A stretch of 24,151 nucleotides of DNA from Succinatimonas sp. UBA7265 (GCA_002473165.1 DKSD01000018.1:1-24151); one strand, 5' to 3'. Shown: positions 1 to 6,822, numbered from the stretch's first letter. The notes: generated by a model not told the origin, from the sequence alone. Numbers and translations are program-made.

Positions 1-15
1 ATTTGGTGACAGTTC

Positions 16-774
16 CTAAGTGATGAGCGCCGTCTCACCCAAATCGCGGGCAAAGCGGCAGAGGGCGTCGAGCTGGGCGCCGGTAAAGAACAGCGGGGCT
101 TGCTCCCTGGTCGTGAGCCTTAGGAGCAGGGCGCGGCGGTCATGCCTGCCGCCCGGGTATTTGCAGGCCCCTTCATAGCTCGCCTTGCCAAGATCCGGCT
201 CCTCCCGGGGATCGGTGATGTCGGTGAGCAAAAAGAGCGGCAATTGCATCATCCGGCACTTTTCGGCGATCTCCGCCATGCCTGAGCGCTCGGCGGCGGA
301 GAAGTTTTCTCTGCCTTGAGGCCGGGTGAAAACCAGCGCCGGCACGCAGCCTTGCATCCAGCAGGATTTAAACTCTTTGAGGATCGCCGCGCTCTCATCG
401 GGACTGACGGGAGGCTGATGTTCCAGCACGGCGATGCAGCCGCTGCCTTCATCGCCCCAGGCCATGACGCACAGCAGCTTTTGCAGCAGGCTGCCGCCTT
501 TAAAGCGGATCACATCCGGTGTGAGCCTGTAGCTTGGGCGATACGGATACCTGTCGCTCTCTCTGTCAAAAAAATCCTTGAGTTCGTAATTATTTATGCC
601 ACCGTAGCCGTAATCCTCGACCTTAGCCTTGGCGATCCGGTATCCGCGCTCGGGGATTTCAGATTTCCGCGGCTTTTTGCAGAAGGCGGACGGTCTGTTT
701 TGCAGAAGTTTTTTGGCAAGGCGCAAAGCTACTTTAAGCGCTCCGGCCTGGTTGCCGGCTGTGTCAGAGTTCAT
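16..774 (-). CDS. Stand-alone N-terminal-domain paralogue of the neighbouring AAA+ ATPases (252 aa)
   Basis: No known family recognised. The protein matches the N-terminal, non-ATPase part of the AAA+ proteins at 872-2632 and 9855-11798. Shared features are an early R-L-A-K-x-L helix, a hydrophobic strand leading into GGSL (residues 93-96; GGTL in the relatives) followed by LLQKLLCVM, a GCVPALVFT strand (142-150), a later LTD turn, and the segment LFFTGAQLDALCRFARDLGE near the end. It stops (TAG at 16-18) just where the relatives continue into a helical linker and the ATPase, so it has no Walker motifs. The ATG at 774 follows GGAGG at good spacing. It lies 97 bp downstream of the AAA+ gene on the same strand, so co-transcription is likely. 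It may be an adaptor or regulator of the ATPases, or a paralogue truncated near the window edge. Existence as a gene is likely; function is unknown. Confidence 0.7.
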   Translation of the reverse strand: MNSDTAGNQAGALKVALRLAKKLLQNRPSAFCKKPRKSEIPERGYRIAKAKVEDYGYGGINNYELKDFFDRESDRYPYRPSYRLTPDVIRFKGGSLLQKLLCVMAWGDEGSGCIAVLEHQPPVSPDESAAILKEFKSCWMQGCVPALVFTRPQGRENFSAAERSGMAEIAEKCRMMQLPLFLLTDITDPREEPDLGKASYEGACKYPGGRHDRRALLLRLTTREQAPLFFTGAQLDALCRFARDLGETALIT

Positions 775-818
775 GGTTCCTCCGCTTGTTTAAATTTTTC
801 AGAATGCTCAGATCTATT

Positions 819-836
819 GCCCCGGCGCGCCGGGGC
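819..836 (-). other. Perfect GC-rich palindrome between the two minus-strand genes
   Basis: An 18-bp perfect palindrome (GCCCCGG-CGCG-CCGGGGC) can form a 7-bp stem with a 4-nt loop. It lies in the 97-bp gap between the AAA+ gene and the downstream 252-aa gene. No U-tract follows it on the minus strand, so it is a poor intrinsic terminator. It may be an mRNA-stability or processing hairpin that sets the ratio of the two products. Confidence 0.5.
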
Positions 837-871
837 TTAAGAGGGCTAAGGCGGACGCGCGCCCTTAAATC

Positions 872-2632
872 TCAGACAAAGCCGATGCGGCGCGTGTCGC
901 GAACGTTTTCTCCGTCGCCGTCGCGAAAGCGCGTGAGCGAGACCAGCTCATCGATGAGCTCCGCGGCGCTCACCTTGGGGCAGCACTCGGGATCGTGGCG
1001 GTTTCTGAGGTTGAGGAACTCGCCCGGGGTGAGGCGTTTGAGGGCGAGCAGGCGCGAGGTCTCCTCCGCGTTAAGCGGCGAGAGCGCGCAGTCTTTGGCG
1101 TAGAGATCCCACAACAGCCGCAGCTGATCCTTGCTGGCAAAGGTGAAGCGGAAGTCCTGGGAGTAGCGCCGCTTGATGGCCTGATCTATGAGGCCGCAGC
1201 TGTTCGTGGTGCCGATGAGCAGCCCGGGGTAGCTGCCAAGAGCGGCGAGGAACTGATCGACCATGGAGCGCTCAAAAGCGCAGGCCTGAGAGTCGCGGCT
1301 TCCCATGAGATAGTCGACTTCGTCGATGACCAGCACCCGGCCGGCCTTTTGCGCCTGCATCAGGCAGTCCTCGATGCAGCGTTCGGTTTTGCCCCATTTG
1401 GAGCGCAGCAGATCGCCGCCGGTGACGACTTCGACCTCGCGCCCGAGCATCTTGCCGATATGCTGGGCAAACTCGGTCTTGCCGGTGCCAGGAGGCCCCC
1501 AGAGCAGCGCGGTGCCCGAGTGCGGGGCGATGGTCTCCCCGGCACTGAGCTTGTCGCTCAAATGGCGAAGCCTCGCGATGAACGGCTCGGTGCTCTGCTC
1601 TGAGCACACCAAGCGCGGATCGAATTTGTCGTCATCGGGCGTCTCATAGATGATGCCGTAGACGTTTTTCCTGGGTTTTGCGGCCGCGGGCTCGTCTTTT
1701 TGCTCATCGGGATCGCGATCGTCTGCGGCGGGATCGCGGTAATACAGGCGCAGCACCTGGTCCGAGAGCCGGGCCTTTTTATAAAAGATCTGATGCACCT
1801 CTTTTGCGATCTCGAGGGGATCGCTGTCCGCGCGCTGTTTTAACGCCAGGGTGCCGATCACGCGCGTAAGCGATACGCCGCTGAAAGTGTCGCGGTAATG
1901 CAGAGCCTGCAAGGCGGCTGTGGCCGCCTCGCCCTGATCTTTTAAACACAAGCCCAGGCGGTCGTACTGCTCATCGGTGAAGAGCTCATCTGCGAGCGCG
2001 GTGTGCAGCAGCATCCGCAGCAGGGCGCTGAGCTCGCGCGGATCGCGCCTGAGCTTGCAGTAAGCTGCAAGCTCGGTGCGGGGCTCGCGCGGCTCTGAGT
2101 CAGGATCTTCAGCGTCGGTCAAAAAGATCACCGCGCCGCGGGAATCGCGGCCCAGATAAAAGATGTTTTTTAAGGCAAGCAGGGTGCGCTCGTCCGGAGC
2201 TTTGCCGCCTTTAAAACCGGTGAAGACCAGCACCGGGGTGCAGCCTTTTCTGAGCGCGTTTGCGATCTTCTCGTTATATTCGAAGCTTTTTTCAGGCTCG
2301 AGCGGCGCTTTGCAGGCGATGAACGCGAGATTGCGTTCGTGTTCGGCGGCCGCGGCCATGACGCAGAGGATCTTCTGGCGGAGCGTGCCGCCTTGTATGC
2401 GCAGTTCATGCCTTTCAAAGCTCATGCCTAAGCAGGCCCGGAGCTTCTCCGGGAGCTCGGCGCATCCGAGATCCGCAGGGCGCACTTTGAGACGGCGGTT
2501 AAAAACGCGCCGGTCATTTTCCCGGGGCAGCGCGCCTGCCTTGGGCAGGGCGCGCATCCTGATCAGGCTTTTGGCAAGCCTTAAATCATCTTCAAGGGCC
2601 GAAAGCTGTCTTGCTGTGGCTAATCCGAGCAT
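872..2632 (-). CDS. AAA+ ATPase with novel N-terminal domain and C-terminal RRIGFV tail (586 aa)
   Basis: Classical AAA-type ATPase. The N-terminal domain is shared with the 252-aa protein and the second AAA+ protein (GGTLRQKIL from residue 81; GCTPVLVFT at 130-138). A helical middle region and a short charged linker (around 305-325) follow. The ATPase core has Walker A GPPGTGKT at 379-386, Walker B VLVIDEVDYL near 433-442, a sensor-1 strand LLIGTTN and a candidate arginine finger in AIKRRYSQDF. The chain ends in TRRIGFV. IGF is the ClpP-docking tripeptide of ClpX, and the paralogue at 9855-11798 ends in ARRIGFI. This suggests an unfoldase for the locally encoded ClpP, which is an inference. 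The ATG at 2632 has GGAGG seven bases upstream. An IS21 element begins 27 bp upstream of the start and separates the gene from its likely promoter near 6633-6661, so present expression is uncertain. Confidence 0.85.
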   Translation of the reverse strand: MLGLATARQLSALEDDLRLAKSLIRMRALPKAGALPRENDRRVFNRRLKVRPADLGCAELPEKLRACLGMSFERHELRIQGGTLRQKILCVMAAAAEHERNLAFIACKAPLEPEKSFEYNEKIANALRKGCTPVLVFTGFKGGKAPDERTLLALKNIFYLGRDSRGAVIFLTDAEDPDSEPREPRTELAAYCKLRRDPRELSALLRMLLHTALADELFTDEQYDRLGLCLKDQGEAATAALQALHYRDTFSGVSLTRVIGTLALKQRADSDPLEIAKEVHQIFYKKARLSDQVLRLYYRDPAADDRDPDEQKDEPAAAKPRKNVYGIIYETPDDDKFDPRLVCSEQSTEPFIARLRHLSDKLSAGETIAPHSGTALLWGPPGTGKTEFAQHIGKMLGREVEVVTGGDLLRSKWGKTERCIEDCLMQAQKAGRVLVIDEVDYLMGSRDSQACAFERSMVDQFLAALGSYPGLLIGTTNSCGLIDQAIKRRYSQDFRFTFASKDQLRLLWDLYAKDCALSPLNAEETSRLLALKRLTPGEFLNLRNRHDPECCPKVSAAELIDELVSLTRFRDGDGENVRDTRRIGFV

Positions 2633-2653
2633 GGCTTTATCCTCCGTTGCTTA

Positions 2654-2658
2654 TTTAT
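2654..2658. repeat. Left 5-bp target-site duplication (TTTAT) of the IS21 element
   Basis: TTTAT directly precedes the TGGA terminus of the element, and the identical TTTAT follows its TCCA terminus at 6512-6516. This fixes the borders of the insertion and indicates that it is a simple, fairly recent transposition. Confidence 0.85.
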
Positions 2659-2677
2659 TGGATTTTCCAGAGATCGC

Positions 2678-2815
2678 GGCGCCCCTGCAATTTTAATTTG
2701 GCGCCCTGACACTAATAACTTGGCGCCGCGACCCTGCTAACACGGCGCCGCACCACTTCTAAAAAAGCGCTTTTTTCTTTCTTGCGCGGCGATCCTGTCC
2801 GCTTAATTCGGCGCT
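2678..2815 (+). repeat. Left-end array of seven 22-bp-spaced transposase-site repeats
   Basis: Cores of the form (C/T)GGCG(C/A)(C/T) begin at 2678, 2700, 2722, 2744, 2766, 2788 and 2810, exactly 22 bp apart. The unit at 2766 is degenerate (AGCGCT). Upstream of the core most units carry AA(C/T)TT or AATT. Units match the right-end units in order counted from the tips: the third (ACTAATAACTTGGCGCCGC) and the sixth to seventh (GCGATCCTGTCC followed by GCTTAATTCGGCGCTCC) are shared almost exactly. Multiple terminal repeats are known IstA-binding sites in IS21 elements. The 22-bp step is close to two helical turns. Confidence 0.85.
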
Positions 2816-2881
2816 CCGATCCATGCATGCGATCCTCAGTGAGCGGGATCATGAAAACGAATGCCTGAAACCGGCAAAAAC

Positions 2882-2909
2882 TTGCCCTCTGAGGTGATCG
2901 GCGAATAAT
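2882..2909 (+). promoter_or_regulatory. Candidate sigma70 promoter of the IS element
   Basis: TTGCCC (4/6 of the -35 consensus) and AATAAT (5/6 of the -10 consensus) are separated by 16 bp. They lie just inside the left repeat array and point toward istA. The predicted start is near 2916, so the leader would contain the hairpin at 2936-2974. Confidence 0.4.
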
Positions 2910-2935
2910 AAAAGGTAGGTCTTTCTGAATGGAGG

Positions 2936-2974
2936 GCCGCGGCTGAGACGATTAGCACTCACATCAGCCGCGGC
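2936..2974 (+). other. Hairpin in the IS leader
   Basis: Perfect 11-bp inverted repeat (GCCGCGGCTGA / TCAGCCGCGGC) around a 17-nt loop. It lies 20 bp beyond the predicted transcription start, so it may protect or attenuate the transposase message, for example against read-through from outside. No U-tract follows. Confidence 0.5.
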
Positions 2975-3040
2975 TGCGTTAGACGCACGGCCAGTTTATC
3001 ATGGACCCTGTTCTCAGTTAAACCTGCAGGCGGCATCGCG

Positions 3041-3385
3041 GTGCTGTCTCTGACCGAAGCCGCGGCGCAGAAACTGAGGAACGGGGGGCTTAAATTCATA
3101 AAGTGGGGCTGGGAAACCCGGCTCGTGGTGTCGCCTGATCAGTTCGGCACCTCCGCGCCCCTGCGCGTAAAGGTTCCGAGGATCATGATCCTCGATGTCA
3201 CCGGTCCCCTCGCAAAGCAGTTCCCTGCAAAAGGCCACACCGTCGTTCTCCTGCCCGATCTGTTTGTGCAGCGCTCCAGCCTGTCGCTTCCCTTCTGGCT
3301 GAAGATCGCGGACATGATCAAAAGAGGCGTGACGCCTGATCTCCGCAGGCTGTTTCCCCGCGGCGCAGAGCCGCGGTATCTGTGA
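3041..3385 (+). CDS. Putative IS-borne passenger protein (114 aa), function unknown
   Basis: An open frame on the transposase strand within the extended left part of the IS. I do not recognise the product, and it does not resemble IS66 TnpB. It begins at GTG 3041 with only a weak upstream GCAGGCGG. The frame is open back to 2912 without an ATG, so the true start is uncertain. Composition is protein-like: a mixed hydrophobic and basic sequence including LKFIKWGWETRLVV, a basic turn LRVKVPRIMILDV, an amphipathic segment LSLPFWLKIADMIKRG and a basic C-terminus. No membrane segment or catalytic motif is evident. It could be a transposition regulator or DNA-binding accessory factor, or a remnant. 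Confidence 0.4.
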   Translation: MLSLTEAAAQKLRNGGLKFIKWGWETRLVVSPDQFGTSAPLRVKVPRIMILDVTGPLAKQFPAKGHTVVLLPDLFVQRSSLSLPFWLKIADMIKRGVTPDLRRLFPRGAEPRYL

Positions 3386-3425
3386 ACGATAACCCCACTT
3401 AAACCCAAAGAGGGGAATTGCGATG

Positions 3426-3455
3426 ATGCAGCCATCGTCAACAAGGAGGCTGCAT
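3426..3455 (+). promoter_or_regulatory. Hairpin that would sequester the start of the 33-aa ORF
   Basis: ATGCAGCC (3426-3433) and GGCTGCAT (3448-3455) form a perfect 8-bp stem with a 14-nt loop. The 3' arm covers the end of the AAGGAGG Shine-Dalgarno sequence and the AT of the ATG at 3454. This is the expected geometry of a translational switch. Confidence 0.45.
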
Positions 3456-3555
3456 GTTTCCGGACTCTTACAAGGACTTTGATTTGACCGGCGTCGACGA
3501 TCCGATGCACAGGATGATCCTGCAGGCGCTGCTCCAGACCGAGCTGAGGCCCTGA
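3454..3555 (+). CDS. Small ORF upstream of istA (33 aa)
   Basis: Encodes MFPDSYKDFDLTGVDDPMHR followed by MILQALLQTELRP. The ATG has a strong AAGGAGG seven bases upstream. No family recognised; the peptide is acidic and then amphipathic. Its stop codon lies inside a small hairpin, CCCTGA-CCC-TCAGGG (3550-3564). The -1 frame from there stays open to 3713 with protein-like sequence (LTLREISAIRKRSGRLFVKP and on), with no obvious start of its own. The two frames may once have formed one protein or may be joined by recoding. It ends 193 bp before the istA start. Confidence 0.45.
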   Translation: MFPDSYKDFDLTGVDDPMHRMILQALLQTELRP

Positions 3556-3748
3556 CCCTCAGGGAAATTTCCGCCATTCGCAAACGCTCCGGCAGGCTCT
3601 TTGTGAAACCGTTTTCAGTCAATGAAGCGCCTACAGAGCTCCTGCCTGAAGCACCGCCGTTCTGGGCGAAACTCAGCTCTGCGGGCGCGGGATGTGCCGG
3701 CCCGCCCGGCTGACACAGCCGGAAACCCGTGATTCAGGAGGGCTGAAA

Positions 3749-5434
3749 ATGCCAAAAATGACCATTGACCGGCTGCGCGAGCTGAGCCGGGCGGTGCTTG
3801 CCGTTACGGAGATCGGAGAGACCCTGAGCCAAAAGCTCGGATATTCAAGGACAACGCTTTACCGGATCAGAAGAACGCTTGCCGCGAAGAGCGTGTACAA
3901 AGCATCGCAGCTTGACAGACTCTCAGATCAGGCGCTTGCAGAGACGGTTTACGGACCTGATACGGTGCTGGCCGAGTGCGGGGGCGGCAGGATCAGGATC
4001 AGATCCTCAAGGAGGGGAAGGCTGGATCCCGAGGCCTGCCTGGTTCCCGACTTTGAAGATCTGGCGAGGTTCCAGGAGGAGTCAAAGACCCCGTCGCGCG
4101 AAATGTATGACATGTACACCGACAGCTGCAAAAGAGACGGCAAAAGCGCGATGAGCCGCAGCGCCTTTTACGCGGGTCTGAGCGCCGAGCGCAAGCGGTC
4201 GAAAAGAACGGAGCCGAAGATGTACCAGGAGCACCCCTACGGTGCGGAGCTCATGATCGACTACTGCGGCAGCCGCAAGGAGCTCACGCTCCAGGACGGG
4301 CAGAAGATCAGCTATGCGGTGATCGTGCTGACATGGCCGGCGAGCCACTACACGTGGGCGCGGTTCATAGAAGGCATGACGTCGCGCGACACGGTGAACG
4401 CGCTGTGCGAGGCGCTCAGGGAGTGGCAGGTCAAACCGGCGCTGTCGTTTGTGATCGACAACGCCAGATCGATGGTGATCCGCCACAGCACAGGGGCCGA
4501 GGCGGAGCTCAACCGCTCGTTCGAGCACTTTTGCAGGCAGATCAAAGTACAGGTTGACGCCAACAATCCGTACTCTCCAACGGGAAAAAGTCAAGTAGAA
4601 CAAGCGGCCAGGCTGGTACAAGAGCGGGCGCTGCCGGCAGTTGACGGAAGACTGTGCCTCACCCTTGGCGAATACAACATCAGGCTGGCCAGGGCGATCG
4701 AGGATCTCATCAACTCCGCGCCCATGAGCGGGCGCAAGGCCGGATCCACCCGCAAGGATCTGTTTGAGCTCTACGAGAAGCCTCGCGCGGCGAAGCTTGA
4801 GGCGGATCTGCCGGAGTACACCGAGTACTTTGCCGGGATCAGAGTGCCGAACGAATACATGGTGGGGCACCGCGGCGTCCTGTACTCGGTGCCCAGCAGA
4901 TACATAGGCAAGTACGTGGATCTGGAGACCTCTGACAGCCGCCTGAAGATCCTGTACCGCGGAAAGATCATAGCAGAATGGGAGATCATGCCGCCGGGAT
5001 CAAAGCCGCAGATCCTCGACGAGCACATGCCGGCGGCGCACCGGAAGGTCAGGGAAAAGATCCTGAAATATCCGACGGCCGAATCGGTGATCACCGCAGC
5101 GGGCGCAATCAGCGCGCAGCTGGGCACGGTGTGCCGCGGGATCCTGAACCGCAAGGGGTTCGTCAACGGAAAAAAAGGCTGCATCAGGCTCATCAACCTG
5201 TACCTGCGCTGCGACTGGCAGAAGCCGCTTTACGACGACGCGTGCACGCGCATGATGAACCTCGAGGAGAAATACTGGAGCAGCTATTGTTTCCAGGAGA
5301 TCGTAAAGGAGATCCGGGAGTCGCTCAGGGAGCGCGGCGCATACGAGAAGCAGACGGCGCTGCCCATCGGCGACTTCTACAGCCGCGGAGAGCAGGAGTA
5401 CGGCGCAGAAGAGGGAGGATCCGGAAATGAGTGA
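3749..5434 (+). CDS. istA: IS21-family transposase IstA (561 aa)
   Basis: DDE/RNase H-fold transposase that cuts and joins the element's ends. An N-terminal helix-turn-helix is visible (LSQKLGYSRTTLYRIRR). The integrase core has candidate catalytic residues D171 (in MIDYCG), D237 (in VIDNAR) and E284 (in SQVEQA), spaced as in IS21 transposases. A C-terminal beta-rich part includes HRGVLYSVPSRYIGK. The start at ATG 3749 is preferred over the in-frame GTG at 3692 because AGGAGGG stands seven bases before it. Its end overlaps istB by 8 bp (ATGAGTGA), as is typical for coupled istAB. The frame is intact and appears functional. Confidence 0.93.
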   Translation: MPKMTIDRLRELSRAVLAVTEIGETLSQKLGYSRTTLYRIRRTLAAKSVYKASQLDRLSDQALAETVYGPDTVLAECGGGRIRIRSSRRGRLDPEACLVPDFEDLARFQEESKTPSREMYDMYTDSCKRDGKSAMSRSAFYAGLSAERKRSKRTEPKMYQEHPYGAELMIDYCGSRKELTLQDGQKISYAVIVLTWPASHYTWARFIEGMTSRDTVNALCEALREWQVKPALSFVIDNARSMVIRHSTGAEAELNRSFEHFCRQIKVQVDANNPYSPTGKSQVEQAARLVQERALPAVDGRLCLTLGEYNIRLARAIEDLINSAPMSGRKAGSTRKDLFELYEKPRAAKLEADLPEYTEYFAGIRVPNEYMVGHRGVLYSVPSRYIGKYVDLETSDSRLKILYRGKIIAEWEIMPPGSKPQILDEHMPAAHRKVREKILKYPTAESVITAAGAISAQLGTVCRGILNRKGFVNGKKGCIRLINLYLRCDWQKPLYDDACTRMMNLEEKYWSSYCFQEIVKEIRESLRERGAYEKQTALPIGDFYSRGEQEYGAEEGGSGNE

Positions 5435-6239
5435 CGCAAAACTGTATGAAAGCCAGAGAGATCTGGCGGTGCGGCTGAGGAAAATGAAGCTCGAAGGCTT
5501 TGCCGACGAGTATGAGGCGCAGTCTGAAGATCCGCAGCTTTACGCCGGCAAGGGCTTCGAGTTCAGGCTGGTCAGGTGCCTTAACGCCCAGGAGGCCCGC
5601 TCCAAAAGCGTCCACATCGAGTCGCTGCGCAAGCGCGCCGGCCTGCGGGATCACAAGCGGCTTGGCGAGCTGAACCTCCTCGGCGCCGGCCTGTCACAGG
5701 ATCTGATCAACTCGCTGTCGGACACCGGCTGGATCAGCAAGGCGGTCAACATCGTGATTGTGGGGCCGACCGGAGTGGGCAAGACGGCTCTGGCCTGCGC
5801 CATAGGGCTGAGCGCGATCAGCCGCGAGATCCCGGTGCTTTATTGCCGCACCGAAGATCTGATCTCCATGCTTGCCGCCTGCGACTATGCGTCAAAGGAA
5901 AGAAAACTCAGGAGGCTGGGCCAGATCAGGGTGCTGATCCTGGATGACTTCTGCGTCAACCGGCTGCCGCCGGAGGCGCCTGATCTGCTCTACTCCGTTA
6001 TGGAGAGGCGCAGCGAAAGCGCGCCCACCATCGTGGTCTCGCAGATCAAGATCAGCTCCTACCGCCAGATGCTCGGCGGCACGGCCAGCGCCGAAGGGAC
6101 CGTCGACCGCATTCTCAAGCCGGCGATCCGCATTGAGATGCGCGGCGAGTCAAAGCGCGGGATGGGCGCTTCGGATCTGACTGAAGTCGCGAAGACCAAA
6201 GCCAAGTCTGACGCCGCCAAGGAGGAAAGCAAAGCCTGA
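5427..6239 (+). CDS. istB: IS21-family helper ATPase IstB (270 aa)
   Basis: DnaA/DnaC-like AAA+ ATPase that assists IstA in strand transfer and target selection. An N-terminal helical segment (RDLAVRLRKMKLEGFADEYE) is the typical IstB start. Walker A is IVGPTGVGKT and Walker B is VLILDDF. Sensor and arginine-rich regions follow up to the C-terminus (RILKPAIRIEMRGESKR). Length is usual for the family. It overlaps istA by 8 bp, consistent with translational coupling, and is followed 22 bp later by an intrinsic terminator. Confidence 0.93.
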   Translation: MSDAKLYESQRDLAVRLRKMKLEGFADEYEAQSEDPQLYAGKGFEFRLVRCLNAQEARSKSVHIESLRKRAGLRDHKRLGELNLLGAGLSQDLINSLSDTGWISKAVNIVIVGPTGVGKTALACAIGLSAISREIPVLYCRTEDLISMLAACDYASKERKLRRLGQIRVLILDDFCVNRLPPEAPDLLYSVMERRSESAPTIVVSQIKISSYRQMLGGTASAEGTVDRILKPAIRIEMRGESKRGMGASDLTEVAKTKAKSDAAKEESKA

Positions 6240-6261
6240 TCCCGCCGCAGCAGGCTTTAAT

Positions 6262-6294
6262 GGCCGTCTCCGGGACCCCGGAGGCGGCCTTTTT
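6262..6294 (+). terminator. Intrinsic terminator after istB
   Basis: GGCCGTCTCCGG / CCGGAGGCGGCC form a 12-bp stem (one mismatch) with a GACC loop, directly followed by TTTTT. It ends the istAB transcript 22 bp past the istB stop, before the right repeat array. Confidence 0.85.
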
Positions 6295-6354
6295 AGCCGT
6301 GAAGATCGAAATTCAGGGGGGGGTGCACCGGAGCCATGGTCTGAAAGCCGGGGG

Positions 6355-6492
6355 AGCGCCGAATTAAGCGGACAGGATCGCCAAATAAGCAGTAAGATTT
6401 CGCCAAGTTAAGAATAATTCCGCGCCAAATTAATAAGGCAGCGGCGCCAAGTTATTAGTGCCGCATCGCCAAGTTATAAATAATTGGGCGCC
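6355..6492 (-). repeat. Right-end array of seven 22-bp-spaced transposase-site repeats
   Basis: On the minus strand this mirrors the left array. Core positions on the plus strand begin at 6355, 6377, 6399, 6421, 6443, 6465 and 6487, exactly 22 bp apart. The consensus read inward is about AACTTGGCGCCG. All seven units are recognisable, so this end is better conserved than the left, where unit five is degenerate. The outermost core is 19 bp from the tip on both sides. Confidence 0.85.
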
Positions 6493-6511
6493 ATGATCAA
6501 TGGAATTTCCA

Positions 6512-6516
6512 TTTAT
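6512..6516. repeat. Right 5-bp target-site duplication (TTTAT) of the IS21 element
   Basis: Identical to TTTAT at 2654-2658 on the other side of the element. Confidence 0.85.
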
Positions 6517-6632
6517 ACAGGTGCGGGATCCCCGGCGCCTGCCCGCGGCTTCCTCTTTACCGGCTCTGCCTGAGGAGAGGAACTGATCCGGCGCGGTTCG
6601 CGTCCGCAAAATCTCCGCGTTCTTTAGCGGTT

Positions 6633-6661
6633 ATTATAGCCGATTTTATGTCATAATGCAA
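6633..6661 (-). promoter_or_regulatory. Minus-strand sigma70 promoter, probably the original promoter of the AAA+/252-aa operon
   Basis: On the minus strand TTGCAT is followed after exactly 17 bp by a perfect TATAAT. With the IS removed, this promoter would give a leader of about 136 nt before the AAA+ start at 2632. In the present sequence its transcript enters the IS right end. The -35 lies inside the palindrome at 6650-6668, so repressor control is plausible. Confidence 0.6.
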
Positions 6662-6668
6662 TTATGAC
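6650..6668. promoter_or_regulatory. Perfect palindromic operator candidate between divergent promoters
   Basis: GTCATAAT-GCA-ATTATGAC is a perfect 8-bp inverted repeat with a 3-bp centre, typical of a dimeric helix-turn-helix regulator site. It covers the -35 of the minus promoter and lies 29 bp upstream of the plus -35. A half site with matching flank (CACGTCATAAT) recurs at 22943-22953, upstream of the helicase operon. No obvious regulator gene is present in the window. Confidence 0.5.
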
Positions 6669-6697
6669 GTGCAATATAGTGAAGATTAAAAAAAATC

Positions 6698-6726
6698 TTG
6701 CAAATATGACTGTGCAGATCTATAAT
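6698..6726 (+). promoter_or_regulatory. Sigma70 promoter of the HsdS/HsdM-like operon
   Basis: TTGCAA, 17-bp spacer, perfect TATAAT. The predicted start is near 6733, giving a leader of about 90 nt before the ATG at 6823. It has nearly the same hexamers as the divergent promoter on the other strand. Confidence 0.7.
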
Positions 6727-6822
6727 AAAAATAAGCTTGAAGCGGCGCACCCGTAAGGGCGCTTAAGGTTCAACACCGGCGCGGCTTAAAAAGCGCGGAG
6801 ATAAAGAGGCTCAGGATTGCTG

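Larger units (their letters stand above)
2659..6511 (+). mobile_element. Complete IS21-family insertion sequence, 3,853 bp
   Basis: The element starts 5'-TGGATTTTCCA and ends with the inverted counterpart TGGAATTTCCA, so it has the TG...CA termini usual for IS21 elements. It is flanked by a 5-bp direct repeat TTTAT. It carries overlapping istA (DDE transposase) and istB (AAA+ helper) genes followed by a strong terminator. Each end has seven short repeats at an exact 22-bp period, in inverted orientation. It is larger than the usual 2-2.5 kb of the family because about 0.8 kb of extra sequence with small ORFs lies between the left repeats and istA. It is inserted between the ribosome binding site of the AAA+ gene and that gene's probable promoter. 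Confidence 0.93.

Noticed and set aside
316..840. Plus-strand frames opposite the 252-aa and AAA+ genes (also 995-1603 and 2163-2696)
   Set aside because: They lie wholly opposite genes with recognised motifs and good ribosome binding sites, and their translations show no domain.
2678..2815. Regular 22-bp repeats as a CRISPR array or iteron origin
   Set aside because: The repeated core is only about 6-10 bp, and an inverted copy sits at the other end of an istAB element with a target duplication. They are transposase-binding sites.
3014..3622. 202-codon frame on the minus strand inside the IS
   Set aside because: It is basic, Ser/Arg-rich, has no ribosome binding site and lies opposite better plus-strand candidates. 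Treated as a shadow.
4082..4870. 262-codon minus-strand frame inside istA
   Set aside because: It is opposite the DDE core of an intact transposase and rich in His/Arg/Val as expected of a reverse-frame shadow.
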